Under the pieces are notes generated by a model. That model saw only the letters and a list, made by a program, of their open reading frames with translations, was not told the DNA's origin and did no database searches. The position numbers and the translations under genes are program-made. A stretch of 64,000 nucleotides of DNA from assembly GCA_023388995.1 (NCBI GenBank), contig JAEWFD010000040.1, positions 62,001 through 126,000 on the forward strand, given 5' to 3'. Below, one piece after another: positions 43,838-53,086 of the stretch (its first letter is position 1; every line of letters starts with the position of its first letter). This DNA is from Bacillota bacterium. Lineage in GTDB: Bacteria; Bacillota_I; Bacilli_A; Erysipelotrichales; Erysipelotrichaceae.

Positions 43838-44286
43838 AAAAGACATACGATGATATCATTCATCTGCCGCGGCATATTTCTGCCAAGCATCCGCAGATGG
43901 CTAGGATTGACAGGGCAGCCCAATTTTCACCATTTGCAGCATTGACTGGCTATGACTCTGCAATCAAGGAGACATCTAGACTGACTGCTGAGAGAACAGA
44001 ACTGGACGAATATGAGAAAGATCTTTTAAATGATAAGCTTCAAATTGTAGCAGAACATCTGCAAGAACATCCAGAAGTCACTATTACCTACTTTCAGTCT
44101 GATGAAAAAAAGGATGGCGGCGCTTATGTCACTGTTATTGGTGCAGTTAAAAAGATAGACAGATATGAAAAACGGCTAGTCATGGCTAGTGGCATCCGCA
44201 TTCCCATTGATGATATCTTTGGTATAGAAGGTGAGATAGTGAATACTCTGACTTTTTCTGTGACGCCTGAGCAAAACATGCAGTGA
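43834..44286 (+). CDS. YolD-like protein
   Basis: 150 aa, ATGA overlap with the polymerase gene. The N-terminal motif YDDIIHLPRHISAKHPQM and RAAQFSPFAALTGYD is the start typical of YolD-like proteins that accompany UmuC-type polymerases; the C-terminal half (ITYFQSDEKKDGGAYVTVIG) is the small beta domain. YolD is predicted to play a UmuD-like accessory role. Confidence 0.85.
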   Translation: MKKTYDDIIHLPRHISAKHPQMARIDRAAQFSPFAALTGYDSAIKETSRLTAERTELDEYEKDLLNDKLQIVAEHLQEHPEVTITYFQSDEKKDGGAYVTVIGAVKKIDRYEKRLVMASGIRIPIDDIFGIEGEIVNTLTFSVTPEQNMQ

Positions 44287-44378
44287 ATGTTGTAGGAATG
44301 AAAGCAGATTATGTGTAACGACCACGAATTACAGTACAAGGGATGCAAAGAAATTTCGACTGTCATCAGGAGGTATTT

Positions 44379-45155
44379 ATGAAAGAATTTTTGATCAAAG
44401 AAACTGGTTATGTAATACGCTATCATGATTTACCTGGTAAGGAGCGGCCGATCATTTTTATTCACGGACTTGGTTGTGCAAGTTCATTTGATTATCCTGA
44501 AGTCGCAGCACAGGATTCTTTAAGGAATCATCGCCGCATTCTTGTAGATCTTTTAGGCGCAGGTTACAGCGAAAAACCAGAGCAGTTCACCTATACCGTT
44601 GAGGACCATGCTGCATATTTGCTGGAATTTATCCGTTTCTTAGATCTTGGATCATTCATTTTGTTTGGTCATAGTTTAGGCGGGGCGGTTGCTCTTGTAT
44701 TGGCTGATCAATGTCGGGATAACCTACATCACGTTATTTTGAGCGAACCAAATCTTGACAAGAGCTCGGAGGGTTCTGCAAGCAAATATATTGCTGATTT
44801 TGAATTGCAGGAATTTATCAATCAGGGGTTTCACAAGTTGGTAAAAGACAGCGACAGTAGCGGCAATGGAATGTGGGCGGCTTCTTTGTCTGTGTGGCTG
44901 CCAAAGGCTGCTTATCTGATATCCAAAGCAGCAGCAGCGGGAGGAAAGCCTGCATGGAGGGATTTGTTGTATTCCCTCAGCTGTTTTAGGACCGTTATTT
45001 TTGGTGAGAAGTCGTTACCTGATCCCGATATGCAGATTCTTATGGAACAGGGTGTTCGAACAGAAGTTGTCAAGGATGCAGGTCACTCTATGGCATGGGA
45101 AAATCCAAAAGGTCTTGCTGCTGCAATTAGCATGGCAATTCAGACTGGTGAATAG
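44379..45155 (+). CDS. Alpha/beta hydrolase
   Basis: 258 aa from ATG 44379 (CAGGAGG). FIHGLGCASSFDYPEV oxyanion region, LLGAGYSEKP, nucleophile elbow FGHSLGGAVAL and catalytic His in DAGHSMAWENP. Substrate not inferable. The nearest homolog in this window (37909-38787) shares only the fold. Confidence 0.82.
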   Translation: MKEFLIKETGYVIRYHDLPGKERPIIFIHGLGCASSFDYPEVAAQDSLRNHRRILVDLLGAGYSEKPEQFTYTVEDHAAYLLEFIRFLDLGSFILFGHSLGGAVALVLADQCRDNLHHVILSEPNLDKSSEGSASKYIADFELQEFINQGFHKLVKDSDSSGNGMWAASLSVWLPKAAYLISKAAAAGGKPAWRDLLYSLSCFRTVIFGEKSLPDPDMQILMEQGVRTEVVKDAGHSMAWENPKGLAAAISMAIQTGE

Positions 45156-45237
45156 CGGTGGTTTATGCATATGCATAAGGTAGTAAATTAATGTCATAAA
45201 AACAGGCACTGTTATTTAAATAGAAAGGATACTCATT

Positions 45238-45352
45238 ATGAAACATCCAGAAGTAAAAGAGAGTACACTGTTTCAATTAGATATATCATGCAAAGCAATA
45301 TGCTAAATGGGCATTGATGGATAAGAACTTTTTTGAACCGGCATTATGGTAA
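45238..45352 (+). pseudogene. Frameshifted remnant of a small gene
   Basis: An ATG with an AAAGGA ribosome site opens a 22-codon ORF (MKHPEVKESTLFQLDIS...) that ends in TAA at 45306; a second frame continues with coding-like sequence (AKQYAKWALMDKNFFEPALW) to TAA at 45350-45352. Best explained by a one-base indel in a short gene. Family not recognised. Confidence 0.35.
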
Positions 45353-45436
45353 AATGGCGAATTAATGCAAGAAAAAGGATTCATAATTAAGCGACAATTG
45401 GATGGTGTTTGCAATACAAAAAAGGAAGGTAGCTGG

Positions 45437-45841
45437 ATGATTGATTATAAAGAATTTGATTCATCTATGATTGAATCAGTAAAAGAAATTTATCGAAAGG
45501 AATCTTGGAATTCTTATTTGAAAAATGATGAGAAGTTGATACGGGCCTTTGATCAGTCCCTGTACAGGATGGGAGCATTTGAGAATGATAAACTCATTGG
45601 CTTTGTTAGATGTGTTGGAGACGGAGAACATATTTTAGTAGTGCAAGACTTAATCGTTGACCCGCAATATCAAAAACGGGGAATCGGTACATATCTCTTT
45701 CAGGCAATATTGGAAAAATATGCACAAGTAAGAACGCTGATCGTGATAACTGATATTGCGGATAAAGTAGATAATAAATTTTATCAGTCATTTCATTTTA
45801 AGAAACTAGCAGATAGGGAAATGGTAGCATACATAAGATAA
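45437..45841 (+). CDS. GNAT family N-acetyltransferase
   Basis: 134 aa from ATG 45437 (AAGGAAGG). Acetyl-CoA motif QDLIVDPQYQKRGIGTYLFQ (V-x-P-x-x-Q-x-x-G-x-G) and the C-terminal FYQSFHFKKLADREM of small GNAT enzymes. The acceptor is unknown. A strong hairpin terminator follows at 45881-45921. Confidence 0.85.
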   Translation: MIDYKEFDSSMIESVKEIYRKESWNSYLKNDEKLIRAFDQSLYRMGAFENDKLIGFVRCVGDGEHILVVQDLIVDPQYQKRGIGTYLFQAILEKYAQVRTLIVITDIADKVDNKFYQSFHFKKLADREMVAYIR

Positions 45842-45880
45842 ATCTAGACTAGCAGCAAGCCACTTTACGATGCAGTTTTA

Positions 45881-45921
45881 CAAGACAAACATTTTCATCG
45901 AAAAAGTGTTTGTCTTGTTTT
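45881..45921 (+). terminator. Rho-independent terminator
   Basis: CAAGACAAACA / TGTTTGTCTTG perfect 11-bp stem plus inner TTTT/AAAA pairing, followed by TTTTG. Confidence 0.85.
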
Positions 45922-46015
45922 GCTTTCTCAATGTTGTTTTTTTCTTTTCTAAAGAGTATCATATTTGCATTGGTTTATAAGTGCGAACCAAAGAACCAAA
46001 GAAAAGGTGTTGATT

Positions 46016-46357
46016 ATGAATAAGAAAGAGCAAATAGCTGTGATTCAAGAAGATTTCAGAAATGCGCAATCGATCTTGACGGCAATTGGAGATGAAACAC
46101 GGCAGATCATACTTTTGGTCTTAATGGAATCTGATTGCCAAAAGGGAATGCGGGTTGGCGAGATCACAGCGAAAACACATCTCTCACGTCCTGCGGTTTC
46201 ACATCAATTGAGAATACTGAAAGATGCGGGAATCGTAAATATGAGAGAAGAAGGAACCAAGAATTTTTATTACATCAATGTCTTTGCGAAGTTGCAAATA
46301 TTGAAGAAACTAGTTTTGGATATTGAAAATCTAATGAAAGAATTTATCGATCAATAA
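46016..46357 (+). CDS. ArsR-family transcriptional regulator
   Basis: 113 aa from ATG 46016 (AAAAGGTG). Winged helix with IGDETRQIILLVLME, HLSRPAVSHQLRILKDAGIV and NFYYINVFAKL. Cys residues for metal sensing in the usual alpha-3 ELCVC position are absent, so it is probably not a metal sensor. It precedes a nitroreductase gene by 43 bp and likely controls it (inference). Confidence 0.85.
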   Translation: MNKKEQIAVIQEDFRNAQSILTAIGDETRQIILLVLMESDCQKGMRVGEITAKTHLSRPAVSHQLRILKDAGIVNMREEGTKNFYYINVFAKLQILKKLVLDIENLMKEFIDQ

Positions 46358-46400
46358 GCAGTGGATGATAAAAAAATCTATGGATCACAGGAGGAAATTT

Positions 46401-47126
46401 ATGCGCAATGCAATTGAAACCAGAGTTTCACGGAGAAAATTTGAAAAGGAACAGATTACAAGCGAGGAAAAAGAAACCATTATTTCTTATATCAATCAAT
46501 TAAATGAAGCATCCGGCTTAACATTGACATTTTTAGAGGACGGAAGCACAGCCTTTCAGAAACTTAGTAAAAGCTATGGCTTATTCACCAATGTGCGTTC
46601 CCTGATATTGATGAAAGGAAGAAAAGATGATCAAAATTTAAAAGAGAAGATCGGATATTTCGGAGAGGATTTAGTACTTGCAATGACTGATTTAGGTCTC
46701 GGAACTTGCTGGGTTGGCGGAACTTTTGACAAGGATGAATTTACGATTGAACGTGACGAAGACTTAGTTTGTGTTATTGTGGCAGGTAAAGTTGCAGCTT
46801 TTTCCTTAACAGAAAAAATGGTCCGTACAGCCACGCACAGAAAAGTTAAGAGCGTAGAAGAACGAATCATAAGTGATCAAACTTTGCCGCAGTGGGTACT
46901 AGATGGAATGAAAGCAGTACAACTTGCCCCAAGTGCTAAAAACTCGCAAAAAGTAATGTTTGAATACAAAGACAGTATTTTGAGGGCTCAAATTGCTGAT
47001 GACTATGCAATGGATTTGATTGATTTAGGTATTGCAAAGAAGCATTTTGGCATAGAAGCGAAGGGTACCTTTGCATTGGGGAATGACGGAGTCTTTTATC
47101 CAAGTAAGGATCCCGAGAGCCGATGA
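46401..47126 (+). CDS. Nitroreductase family protein
   Basis: 241 aa from ATG 46401 (CAGGAGG). FMN-binding nitroreductase fold: ETRVSRRKFEKEQ at the start, LGLGTCWVGGTFDKDEF, and MKAVQLAPSAKNSQKV. The product resembles the 225-aa protein at 48626-49303. Likely reduces nitro or quinone compounds using NAD(P)H; substrate unknown. Probably in one operon with the ArsR gene upstream. Confidence 0.82.
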   Translation: MRNAIETRVSRRKFEKEQITSEEKETIISYINQLNEASGLTLTFLEDGSTAFQKLSKSYGLFTNVRSLILMKGRKDDQNLKEKIGYFGEDLVLAMTDLGLGTCWVGGTFDKDEFTIERDEDLVCVIVAGKVAAFSLTEKMVRTATHRKVKSVEERIISDQTLPQWVLDGMKAVQLAPSAKNSQKVMFEYKDSILRAQIADDYAMDLIDLGIAKKHFGIEAKGTFALGNDGVFYPSKDPESR

Positions 47127-47573
47127 AACAGCATCAGTAAAAAAGATGCTATGCAAATGAGAACGCATGAAGGTAGTATTCCGGAAATTTCAGCCTATGG
47201 TGAAAACTTTAAATTCAATGAAAAAACAAACCAATCCTATTTGTCAACAGAATAATGACGACAGAATAAGAATAATGAACAGCTAAATGATATAACAGAA
47301 ATTGATGTAGGGCTGGTAGAAGGTGTTGTTGATAATAATGAGTTGGTAAAGATTCCCTTTTTATCATATGCTCTTGCATAACATCATAAAAATAAATATC
47401 AAACAAATAGTTATAAAATGCTGATTGAAATACTGAAAAAAATGAAATCTGATAGCTTGCAAGAATCTGCTTAACAGATAGGAAAACTCGTATGATATTG
47501 AAACTATCGCTGCGGATAACTCATTTTCAACTTTGTTGGTGCTGATTGGATTTATGATGGAAAGCAATGTATA
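47127..47573. other. Intergenic stretch with coding-like remnants
   Basis: Contains short open runs with coding flavour, e.g. a 32-codon ORF at 47157-47255 (MRTHEGSIPEISAYGENF...) and a later fragment (EIDVGLVEGVVDNNELVKI) ending in TAA near 47381. None is intact. Probably decayed genes. Confidence 0.35.
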
Positions 47574-48608
47574 ATGGATATAAAGGAAAAAATTAACTTT
47601 TGCAAGGAGCGCGAAAAGAAGATGGAACATGTGTTAAACGATTCATTCAGAGGATGTATATTCGTCCGGCAAGCAGGTGAAGCAATACTGGAAAGAGCAC
47701 AAGGATATGCTGATTTAGCAAATCAAATCCCCGTTTCTTTTGCGACCAAGTTTGCAACTGCTTCAGCCGGCAAAGTGTTTGTTGCAGTGGGAATCTTACA
47801 ATTAATTGAACGAGGTGTTCTTCATTTGGAAGACACGATAGGAACTTTATTGCCGATGGATTGGCAGCAAGTTGATCAGAAAATCACCGTTGAACAATTA
47901 TTGACACATACTTCAGGCATACCAGATTACTTTGATGAGTCCGTTATGAGTGAATATGAAGAACTGTGGTTTGCTTTCCCGAATTATAGAATTCGATCTA
48001 ACCAGGATTTACTGCCGCTTTTTATTAATAAGCCGATGATGTACGCACGGGGCAGCAAGTTTCAGTATAATAATACCGGCTTTGTAGTATTGGCATTGAT
48101 CATCGAAACAATAACAGGAGTGGCCTTTGATCAATATTTGCAAACGCATATTTTTGCACCATGCGGTATGAACGATACGGGATATTATGAACTTGACATG
48201 CTTCCGGGAAACTGCGCTTCCAATTATATCTATGATGAAAAACGTGGTGGATATCGTACCAATATTTTTAGTGTAGATGCGAAAGGTACGGGTGCCGGCG
48301 GCGCATTTACAACTGTTTCTGATATTGTCTCATTTTGGGAAGCGTTGCTTTCCTATCAATTGCTTTCCAAAACAATGACTCAAACGATGCTTGCCAATCA
48401 TAGTGGTTCCGAAGAGTGTTACGGCTATGGTATCTGGCTGCAAAAAATTGAAGAGCGGTTTGTACCATATTTCCAAGGCAGTGACCCTGGTGTTAGTTTT
48501 CTCACGTCCTATGATATCGATAAACAGCTTTTGATGGTAATTGTCAGTAACTATGGAGATAATGTATGGAAGCTGCGCAAAGAGATCAATACATATCTGC
48601 TTGATTAG
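47574..48608 (+). CDS. Beta-lactamase-fold serine hydrolase
   Basis: 344 aa from ATG 47574; ATG 47622 is an alternative with AAGGAG 12 bp upstream, but the longer form includes the usual N-terminal helix. SxxK in TASAGKVFVAVGIL, YxN in FQYNNTGFVVL and the class C-like segment THTSGIPDYFDE. No signal peptide, so it is cytoplasmic; probable esterase or peptidase of the serine-hydrolase group. 17 bp upstream of a nitroreductase gene. Confidence 0.8.
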   Translation: MDIKEKINFCKEREKKMEHVLNDSFRGCIFVRQAGEAILERAQGYADLANQIPVSFATKFATASAGKVFVAVGILQLIERGVLHLEDTIGTLLPMDWQQVDQKITVEQLLTHTSGIPDYFDESVMSEYEELWFAFPNYRIRSNQDLLPLFINKPMMYARGSKFQYNNTGFVVLALIIETITGVAFDQYLQTHIFAPCGMNDTGYYELDMLPGNCASNYIYDEKRGGYRTNIFSVDAKGTGAGGAFTTVSDIVSFWEALLSYQLLSKTMTQTMLANHSGSEECYGYGIWLQKIEERFVPYFQGSDPGVSFLTSYDIDKQLLMVIVSNYGDNVWKLRKEINTYLLD

Positions 48609-48625
48609 CAAAGAGGAGAACTAAT

Positions 48626-49303
48626 ATGGAGCTACTGGAAGCAATGAAAGCCCGTCATTCGGTACGTTCTTATACTGATAGACCAATTGATGATGCAGTT
48701 GTCAAGGAATTAAAGTCTTACATTGCGTTATGCAACCAAGAAAGTGACTTGCATATGCAATTGATTCTAAATGAACCGAAAGCATTTGGTGGAACCATGG
48801 CGCACTATGGCAGTTTTACCGGTGTCAGGAATTATATTGCAATTGTGGGAAAGAAGCATGCGCATATAGAAGAGCAATGTGGTTACTACGGAGAAAAAGT
48901 AGTATTGAAGGCACAGCAGCTGGGTTTAAATACATGCTGGGTTGCTTTGACCTTCAATAAGGTGAAACGTGCATTTGCGGTAAGAAGCGGGGAAAAACTA
49001 TATTTGGTAATTGCCATTGGGTATGGAACAACCAATGGCGGATCTCGCAAATCAAAGAAACGAGAAGAGGTAATTCATGGAAATGCCGATATGCCGGATT
49101 GGTTTTGGAATGGTGTAGATGCAGCTTTGCTTGCACCTACTGCAATCAACCAGCAGAAATTTGTTTTCGCACTGGCAGGGAAACAAGTTCATGCAAAAGC
49201 AGGGATTGGCTTTTGGACAAAAGTGGATCTTGGAATAGCCAAATACCATTTTGAGGTAGGTGCAGGTATCACAAACTTTCGATGGAAAGATGAACCTTAC
49301 TGA
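48626..49303 (+). CDS. Nitroreductase family protein
   Basis: 225 aa, RBS AGAGGAG. MKARHSVRSYTDRPIDD is the typical start; CGYYGEKVVLKAQQLGLNT, CWVALTFNKVK and LLAPTAINQQKFVF align with the nitroreductase at 46401-47126. FMN enzyme of unknown substrate. Likely co-transcribed with the serine hydrolase gene upstream. Confidence 0.82.
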   Translation: MELLEAMKARHSVRSYTDRPIDDAVVKELKSYIALCNQESDLHMQLILNEPKAFGGTMAHYGSFTGVRNYIAIVGKKHAHIEEQCGYYGEKVVLKAQQLGLNTCWVALTFNKVKRAFAVRSGEKLYLVIAIGYGTTNGGSRKSKKREEVIHGNADMPDWFWNGVDAALLAPTAINQQKFVFALAGKQVHAKAGIGFWTKVDLGIAKYHFEVGAGITNFRWKDEPY

Positions 49304-49621
49304 TTGAGCCGATAAATATGCATCAGCTTTGCTTTGCCTGAACAGCAGCCGATTAGGCCAGATTCTCTTGCATAAGAAGATGATATGGAGCCTAGAAAAC
49401 AGTTTGCATTGCAAATGATGAGCAAAATATCCAAAAAGCAATTACAATGATTCCTGTTTTGAATCAGCTAACAAGAACAAAAGAAAATATTATGATAGAA
49501 TGAGATATGAATGAAAGTTGTCTTTCGTATCTTTTTTATGTCATGAGATGTGCATCAACAGGAACTATAAATAAAGGAAATTGCTGCTGCATCGAAACCA
49601 CAATCTGACTGTATTGACAGA
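49304..49621. other. Intergenic region, no gene seen
   Basis: No intact ORF with a ribosome site. Only short open runs. Confidence 0.4.
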
Positions 49622-49765
49622 ATGGAAAATGGCTTTATGCCTTGGTCAGCAAAGACATATAAAAAACGCATTGCGTTGCAAACTAAGTTACAAGAACTTG
49701 TGAAAGTATTAGACAGGCAGATTAAATTGATAGTTGAAAAGGATGTGAACAGATGGCGATATTGA
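49622..49765 (+). pseudogene. Short coiled-coil ORF, probable remnant
   Basis: 47 codons (MENGFMPWSAKTYKKRIALQ...) with a Leu/Ile-rich helix pattern like the C-terminal dimerisation helix of MerR regulators. No ribosome site and no DNA-binding part; it overlaps the next gene's start. Probably the tail of a lost regulator gene. Confidence 0.3.
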
Positions 49766-50364
49766 AAAGAGCATTTTATGATAGAGATGCAGTAGTTGTT
49801 GCAAAAGAACTCTTAGGGAAAATACTGGTCTATGAAGTGAATGGTTATAAGTTAACGGCGCGCATTGTAGAAACAGAAGCTTATATGGGTATTGAGGACA
49901 AGGCGGCACATTCTTATGGAGGACGAAAAACAAAGCGTGTCGCAGTCATGTACGGAAAACCTGGGTTTGTTTATATATTTATGATTTATGGAATGTATTT
50001 TTGCTTTAATATTGTCACCAGAGAAGAGGGTATTCCGCAAGCGGTTCTAATCCGTGCTGTTGAGCCTTTGGAAGGGTTGGAAGAAATGGCGCACCATCGG
50101 TTTCAAAAAGAGTATTGGCAGCTGACCACACAGCAAAAAAAAGCGCTGACCAATGGGCCAGGTAAATTATGCAAAGCTTTTTCCATTGACAAGCAGCTCA
50201 ATGGCAGCGATGTATGCGGCAATACCATATATATCAAAGATGGAAAGCAAGATACAGTGGATATCGTTGAAGCCAAACGAGTAGGAATTGATTATGCCCA
50301 GGAGGCAGCAGAATTTCTTTGGCGTTTTTATATCAAAGATAATCTGTATGTATCTGTTGAATAG
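49753..50364 (+). CDS. mpg: DNA-3-methyladenine glycosylase (AAG/MPG family)
   Basis: 203 aa, GGATGTGA upstream. FYDRDAVVVAKELLGKILVYE at the start, catalytic Glu in RIVETEAYMG, then HSYGGRKTKRVAVMYGKPG and QAVLIRAVEPLEG, all typical of alkyladenine glycosylases. Removes alkylated purines in base excision repair. Full length. A second alkylation-repair gene (AlkD-like) lies at 62668. Confidence 0.92.
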   Translation: MAILKRAFYDRDAVVVAKELLGKILVYEVNGYKLTARIVETEAYMGIEDKAAHSYGGRKTKRVAVMYGKPGFVYIFMIYGMYFCFNIVTREEGIPQAVLIRAVEPLEGLEEMAHHRFQKEYWQLTTQQKKALTNGPGKLCKAFSIDKQLNGSDVCGNTIYIKDGKQDTVDIVEAKRVGIDYAQEAAEFLWRFYIKDNLYVSVE

Positions 50365-50548
50365 CATAGGATGTTGAATACAGTAGAAGCATATCTGCAG
50401 TACAACGAGGGTTGAATGCAATATATTTGTTCTTGTAATGGAAATTAAAGCACGAAACATGTATAATAAATCCGAATTGCAGCAAGAAGCAACAGTTATT
50501 AATTTTAAAGTACCGCATGCAATTGTGCTTATAGAAGGAGACTGTTAA

Positions 50549-51250
50549 ATGAACCAAGTTTTGATAGTAAAGGTTGAAGAGCTGATCTATGGAGCAGCTG
50601 TGACATATTATCCCGTTGTATTGCGAGATGAAAAAAATACTGTGTTAATTGACTGCGGGTATCCTTCATCTTTTTCATCTATTCAAAATGCTTTGCTTAA
50701 GCATGAGATCAACGCAGTTGATCTGACTCATATTTTTATTACGCATCATGACCATGATCATATGGGATCTTTGCATGAATGGAAGCAGAAATATCCTAAA
50801 ATCAAAATTGTCTCCAGCCATATAGAAGCACCTTTCATTTCAGGTGCGCAAAAATCATTGCGATTGATCCAGGCTGAACAAAGACAGGAGTCATTGCCGG
50901 AAGAAATGCAGGAGTTTGGCTATGCTTTTTGTGCAATGCTGAAAGAAATTCAACCTGTTCCTGTGGACATGGTGGTAACAGATAAAGAGATATTGCCATG
51001 GGCTGGCGGCTGTACTATGATGATGACACCGGGACATACACCGGGGCATTGTTCACTTTATGTATCTGCATCGCAGATGTTAATTGCCGGGGATGCGGCT
51101 GTATTAGATCAGGGAGAATTAATTGTTGCAAATCCTGAATATGCAATTGATATCCAAGAAGCAGAAGAGTCACTTCGAAAAATAAAAGCCTTGAAAGCCA
51201 AAAGCATTGTTTGCTATCATGGCGGAATCTATATTCCCGAAACGGATTAA
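50549..51250 (+). CDS. MBL-fold metallo-hydrolase
   Basis: 233 aa, AGAAGGAG RBS. Zinc motif THHDHDHMG (HxHxDH), then MTPGHTPGHCSLYV and IAGDAAVLD carrying the next His and Asp; final His in VCYHGG. Glyoxalase II/lactonase-type fold; substrate unknown. 11 bp upstream of a GNAT gene, likely one operon. Confidence 0.85.
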   Translation: MNQVLIVKVEELIYGAAVTYYPVVLRDEKNTVLIDCGYPSSFSSIQNALLKHEINAVDLTHIFITHHDHDHMGSLHEWKQKYPKIKIVSSHIEAPFISGAQKSLRLIQAEQRQESLPEEMQEFGYAFCAMLKEIQPVPVDMVVTDKEILPWAGGCTMMMTPGHTPGHCSLYVSASQMLIAGDAAVLDQGELIVANPEYAIDIQEAEESLRKIKALKAKSIVCYHGGIYIPETD

Positions 51251-51261
51251 GGAAAAACTAT

Positions 51262-51897
51262 ATGTTAGATAAAACAATACCATATCAATCAATTATTATG
51301 AAATGTGAGTATCCATACGATGTATCAGATATATGCTTGCCGGCAGGTTTTTCTTTTCGCTTTTTTTGTGACAAAGATGAACAGCACTGGAGCAGAATTG
51401 AAACTTCTGTTTTAGAATTTGCCACTGCTGAAGAGGCGAATAGGTATTACAGCTGCATGTTTATGCCTTATCGCGAGCAATTGCTAACACGTTGTATCTT
51501 CATAGAAAATCCAGATGGGATTCCCGTTGCAACTGCCACGGCTTGGTATGTTGACAGTGAATTGGGTCATCAGGCAGCGTTGCATTGGGTAGCAGTATGT
51601 CCTGAATATCAAGGGTTGGGGTTGGGAAAGGCCGTTGTTCAAAAAGCGATGCAGGTCTTTCAGCAAGCGGAACCGCAGAAAGCTGTTTGGCTTCATACCC
51701 AGACATGGAGTCATAAGGCTATTCGTTTGTATGCGAGTTTAGGCTTTTGTATTGCAAAGACAGCAAAATTAGCAAGTTATGATCCATTTACAAACATAAT
51801 GCAATATGAACAGACGGAGCTTATTGAAGCAATCGATGTTTTACACTCAATTTGGGATCCTTGTGATGTACAGCAATTGGTAAACCGGGCTTTGTAG
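51262..51897 (+). CDS. GNAT family N-acetyltransferase
   Basis: 211 aa from ATG 51262 (AAGGAAAA); the frame is open upstream. Acetyl-CoA motif HWVAVCPEYQGLGLGKAVVQ (V-x-P-x-Y-x-G-x-G-x-G) followed by LHTQTWSHKAIRLYASLGF. Acceptor unknown. Confidence 0.83.
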   Translation: MLDKTIPYQSIIMKCEYPYDVSDICLPAGFSFRFFCDKDEQHWSRIETSVLEFATAEEANRYYSCMFMPYREQLLTRCIFIENPDGIPVATATAWYVDSELGHQAALHWVAVCPEYQGLGLGKAVVQKAMQVFQQAEPQKAVWLHTQTWSHKAIRLYASLGFCIAKTAKLASYDPFTNIMQYEQTELIEAIDVLHSIWDPCDVQQLVNRAL

Positions 51898-51928
51898 CTC
51901 TCACCAACAAAGAAAGACAGGTGTAGAG

Positions 51929-53080
51929 ATGAAACAAGATGATTATCGGAAAATAGAAATGGAAGAAAATGCACATTTGCGCGATATTAAAAAAGCATAT
52001 GAAGCAATTGATCATCAATGGCTGAACTGGCATTTTAAAACTACCATGCAATTGGTTGTCTTTGCTACTTGCGTGGAGCTGGTATTAGGATATAGCATTA
52101 TAGGTACAGAGTTGCTTACGACAACCGTAGAAGTATATTGCTTTAAATATATGGCATTTCCTGCAGTGCTGAATTGTATGTTGCTGGGAATAGGGTATTA
52201 TGTAATGCATACCAAGCGGTATGATCAAAGAAGTAAAATAAGATTGATTTCCTTGTTGTATGTTGCGATTTGCAGTGTCCTGACTATTGTACATAGTTTA
52301 TTTGTTCCAATTTATTATATCTTTGCCGTCGGTATTATGCTCACCACTGTATATTCGGATTATAAAGTTTCTTTGATGACTTCGGCAGCGGCACTTTGTT
52401 CCATGGTTGGGAGTGAACTGTTGATTCAATGGGATCCTTCAAAGGCAAGTGTTTTTCATAGTACGATGCGGGCAACCGAGTTTCTGATTGCATTATTTAC
52501 TTTACTTGCTCTAACAGCTGTTTCATTTATTGTAATTCGCTTTGAAAAGAAGAAAAATGATGCCAGCATGCAAGTGGAGTTGGAACGGCTGCTGCTTCAA
52601 AAGCGTTTGCATCAAGATGAGTTAACTGGTATTTACAACCGCCGGGCATTGCATGAGGCTTTAAAGGATATGGAAGAAGATATTCAGGAAGTCGTATATG
52701 CACTGGCCATTGTTGATATTGATAATTTTAAAAGCATCAATGACACCTATGGACATCAGGCAGGGGATCATGTCTTGCAATCTTGTGCTAATGTCATGCG
52801 GCAAATGGATTTGGATGCAAACGTGTATCGCTATGGAGGGGATGAATTTTGCATTCTGTTTCGTCACCATACCATGACCGAGGTGTATGCATCCTGCCAG
52901 AAACTGACACACGAAATGAAAGAGATTTCTTTGGCAGAGTATCCATTGCTGCAGATAACCGGCAGCATCGGGATTGCCATCAGCCGGGAAGAATCTGATG
53001 CTGTGCGGCTGTTTCATTATGCAGATCAGGCATTGTATGAGGCAAAGCAGAAAAAAGATCGTATTTGCGTACGCTTGTGA
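51929..53080 (+). CDS. Membrane diguanylate cyclase (GGDEF)
   Basis: 383 aa. About six membrane segments in residues ~35-210 form an unclassified membrane sensor; a short coiled coil follows (~215-235) and a GGDEF domain (~235-383) with the intact RYGGDEF active loop, ELTGIYNRRALHEAL and DIDNFKSINDTYGHQAGD. It should synthesise cyclic di-GMP. No EAL domain or c-di-GMP effector is seen in this window. A canonical RxxD inhibitory site in the usual register is not clear. Confidence 0.88.
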   Translation: MKQDDYRKIEMEENAHLRDIKKAYEAIDHQWLNWHFKTTMQLVVFATCVELVLGYSIIGTELLTTTVEVYCFKYMAFPAVLNCMLLGIGYYVMHTKRYDQRSKIRLISLLYVAICSVLTIVHSLFVPIYYIFAVGIMLTTVYSDYKVSLMTSAAALCSMVGSELLIQWDPSKASVFHSTMRATEFLIALFTLLALTAVSFIVIRFEKKKNDASMQVELERLLLQKRLHQDELTGIYNRRALHEALKDMEEDIQEVVYALAIVDIDNFKSINDTYGHQAGDHVLQSCANVMRQMDLDANVYRYGGDEFCILFRHHTMTEVYASCQKLTHEMKEISLAEYPLLQITGSIGIAISREESDAVRLFHYADQALYEAKQKKDRICVRL

Positions 53081-53086
53081 TACGAT

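Noticed and set aside
37909..45155. The two alpha/beta hydrolases (37909 and 44379) as a recent duplication
   Set aside because: They share only fold motifs; sequences around the nucleophile and His differ throughout.
52790..52845. RxxD inhibitory site of the diguanylate cyclase
   Set aside because: RQMD precedes the GGDEF loop but is about three residues out of the usual register, so feedback inhibition cannot be claimed.
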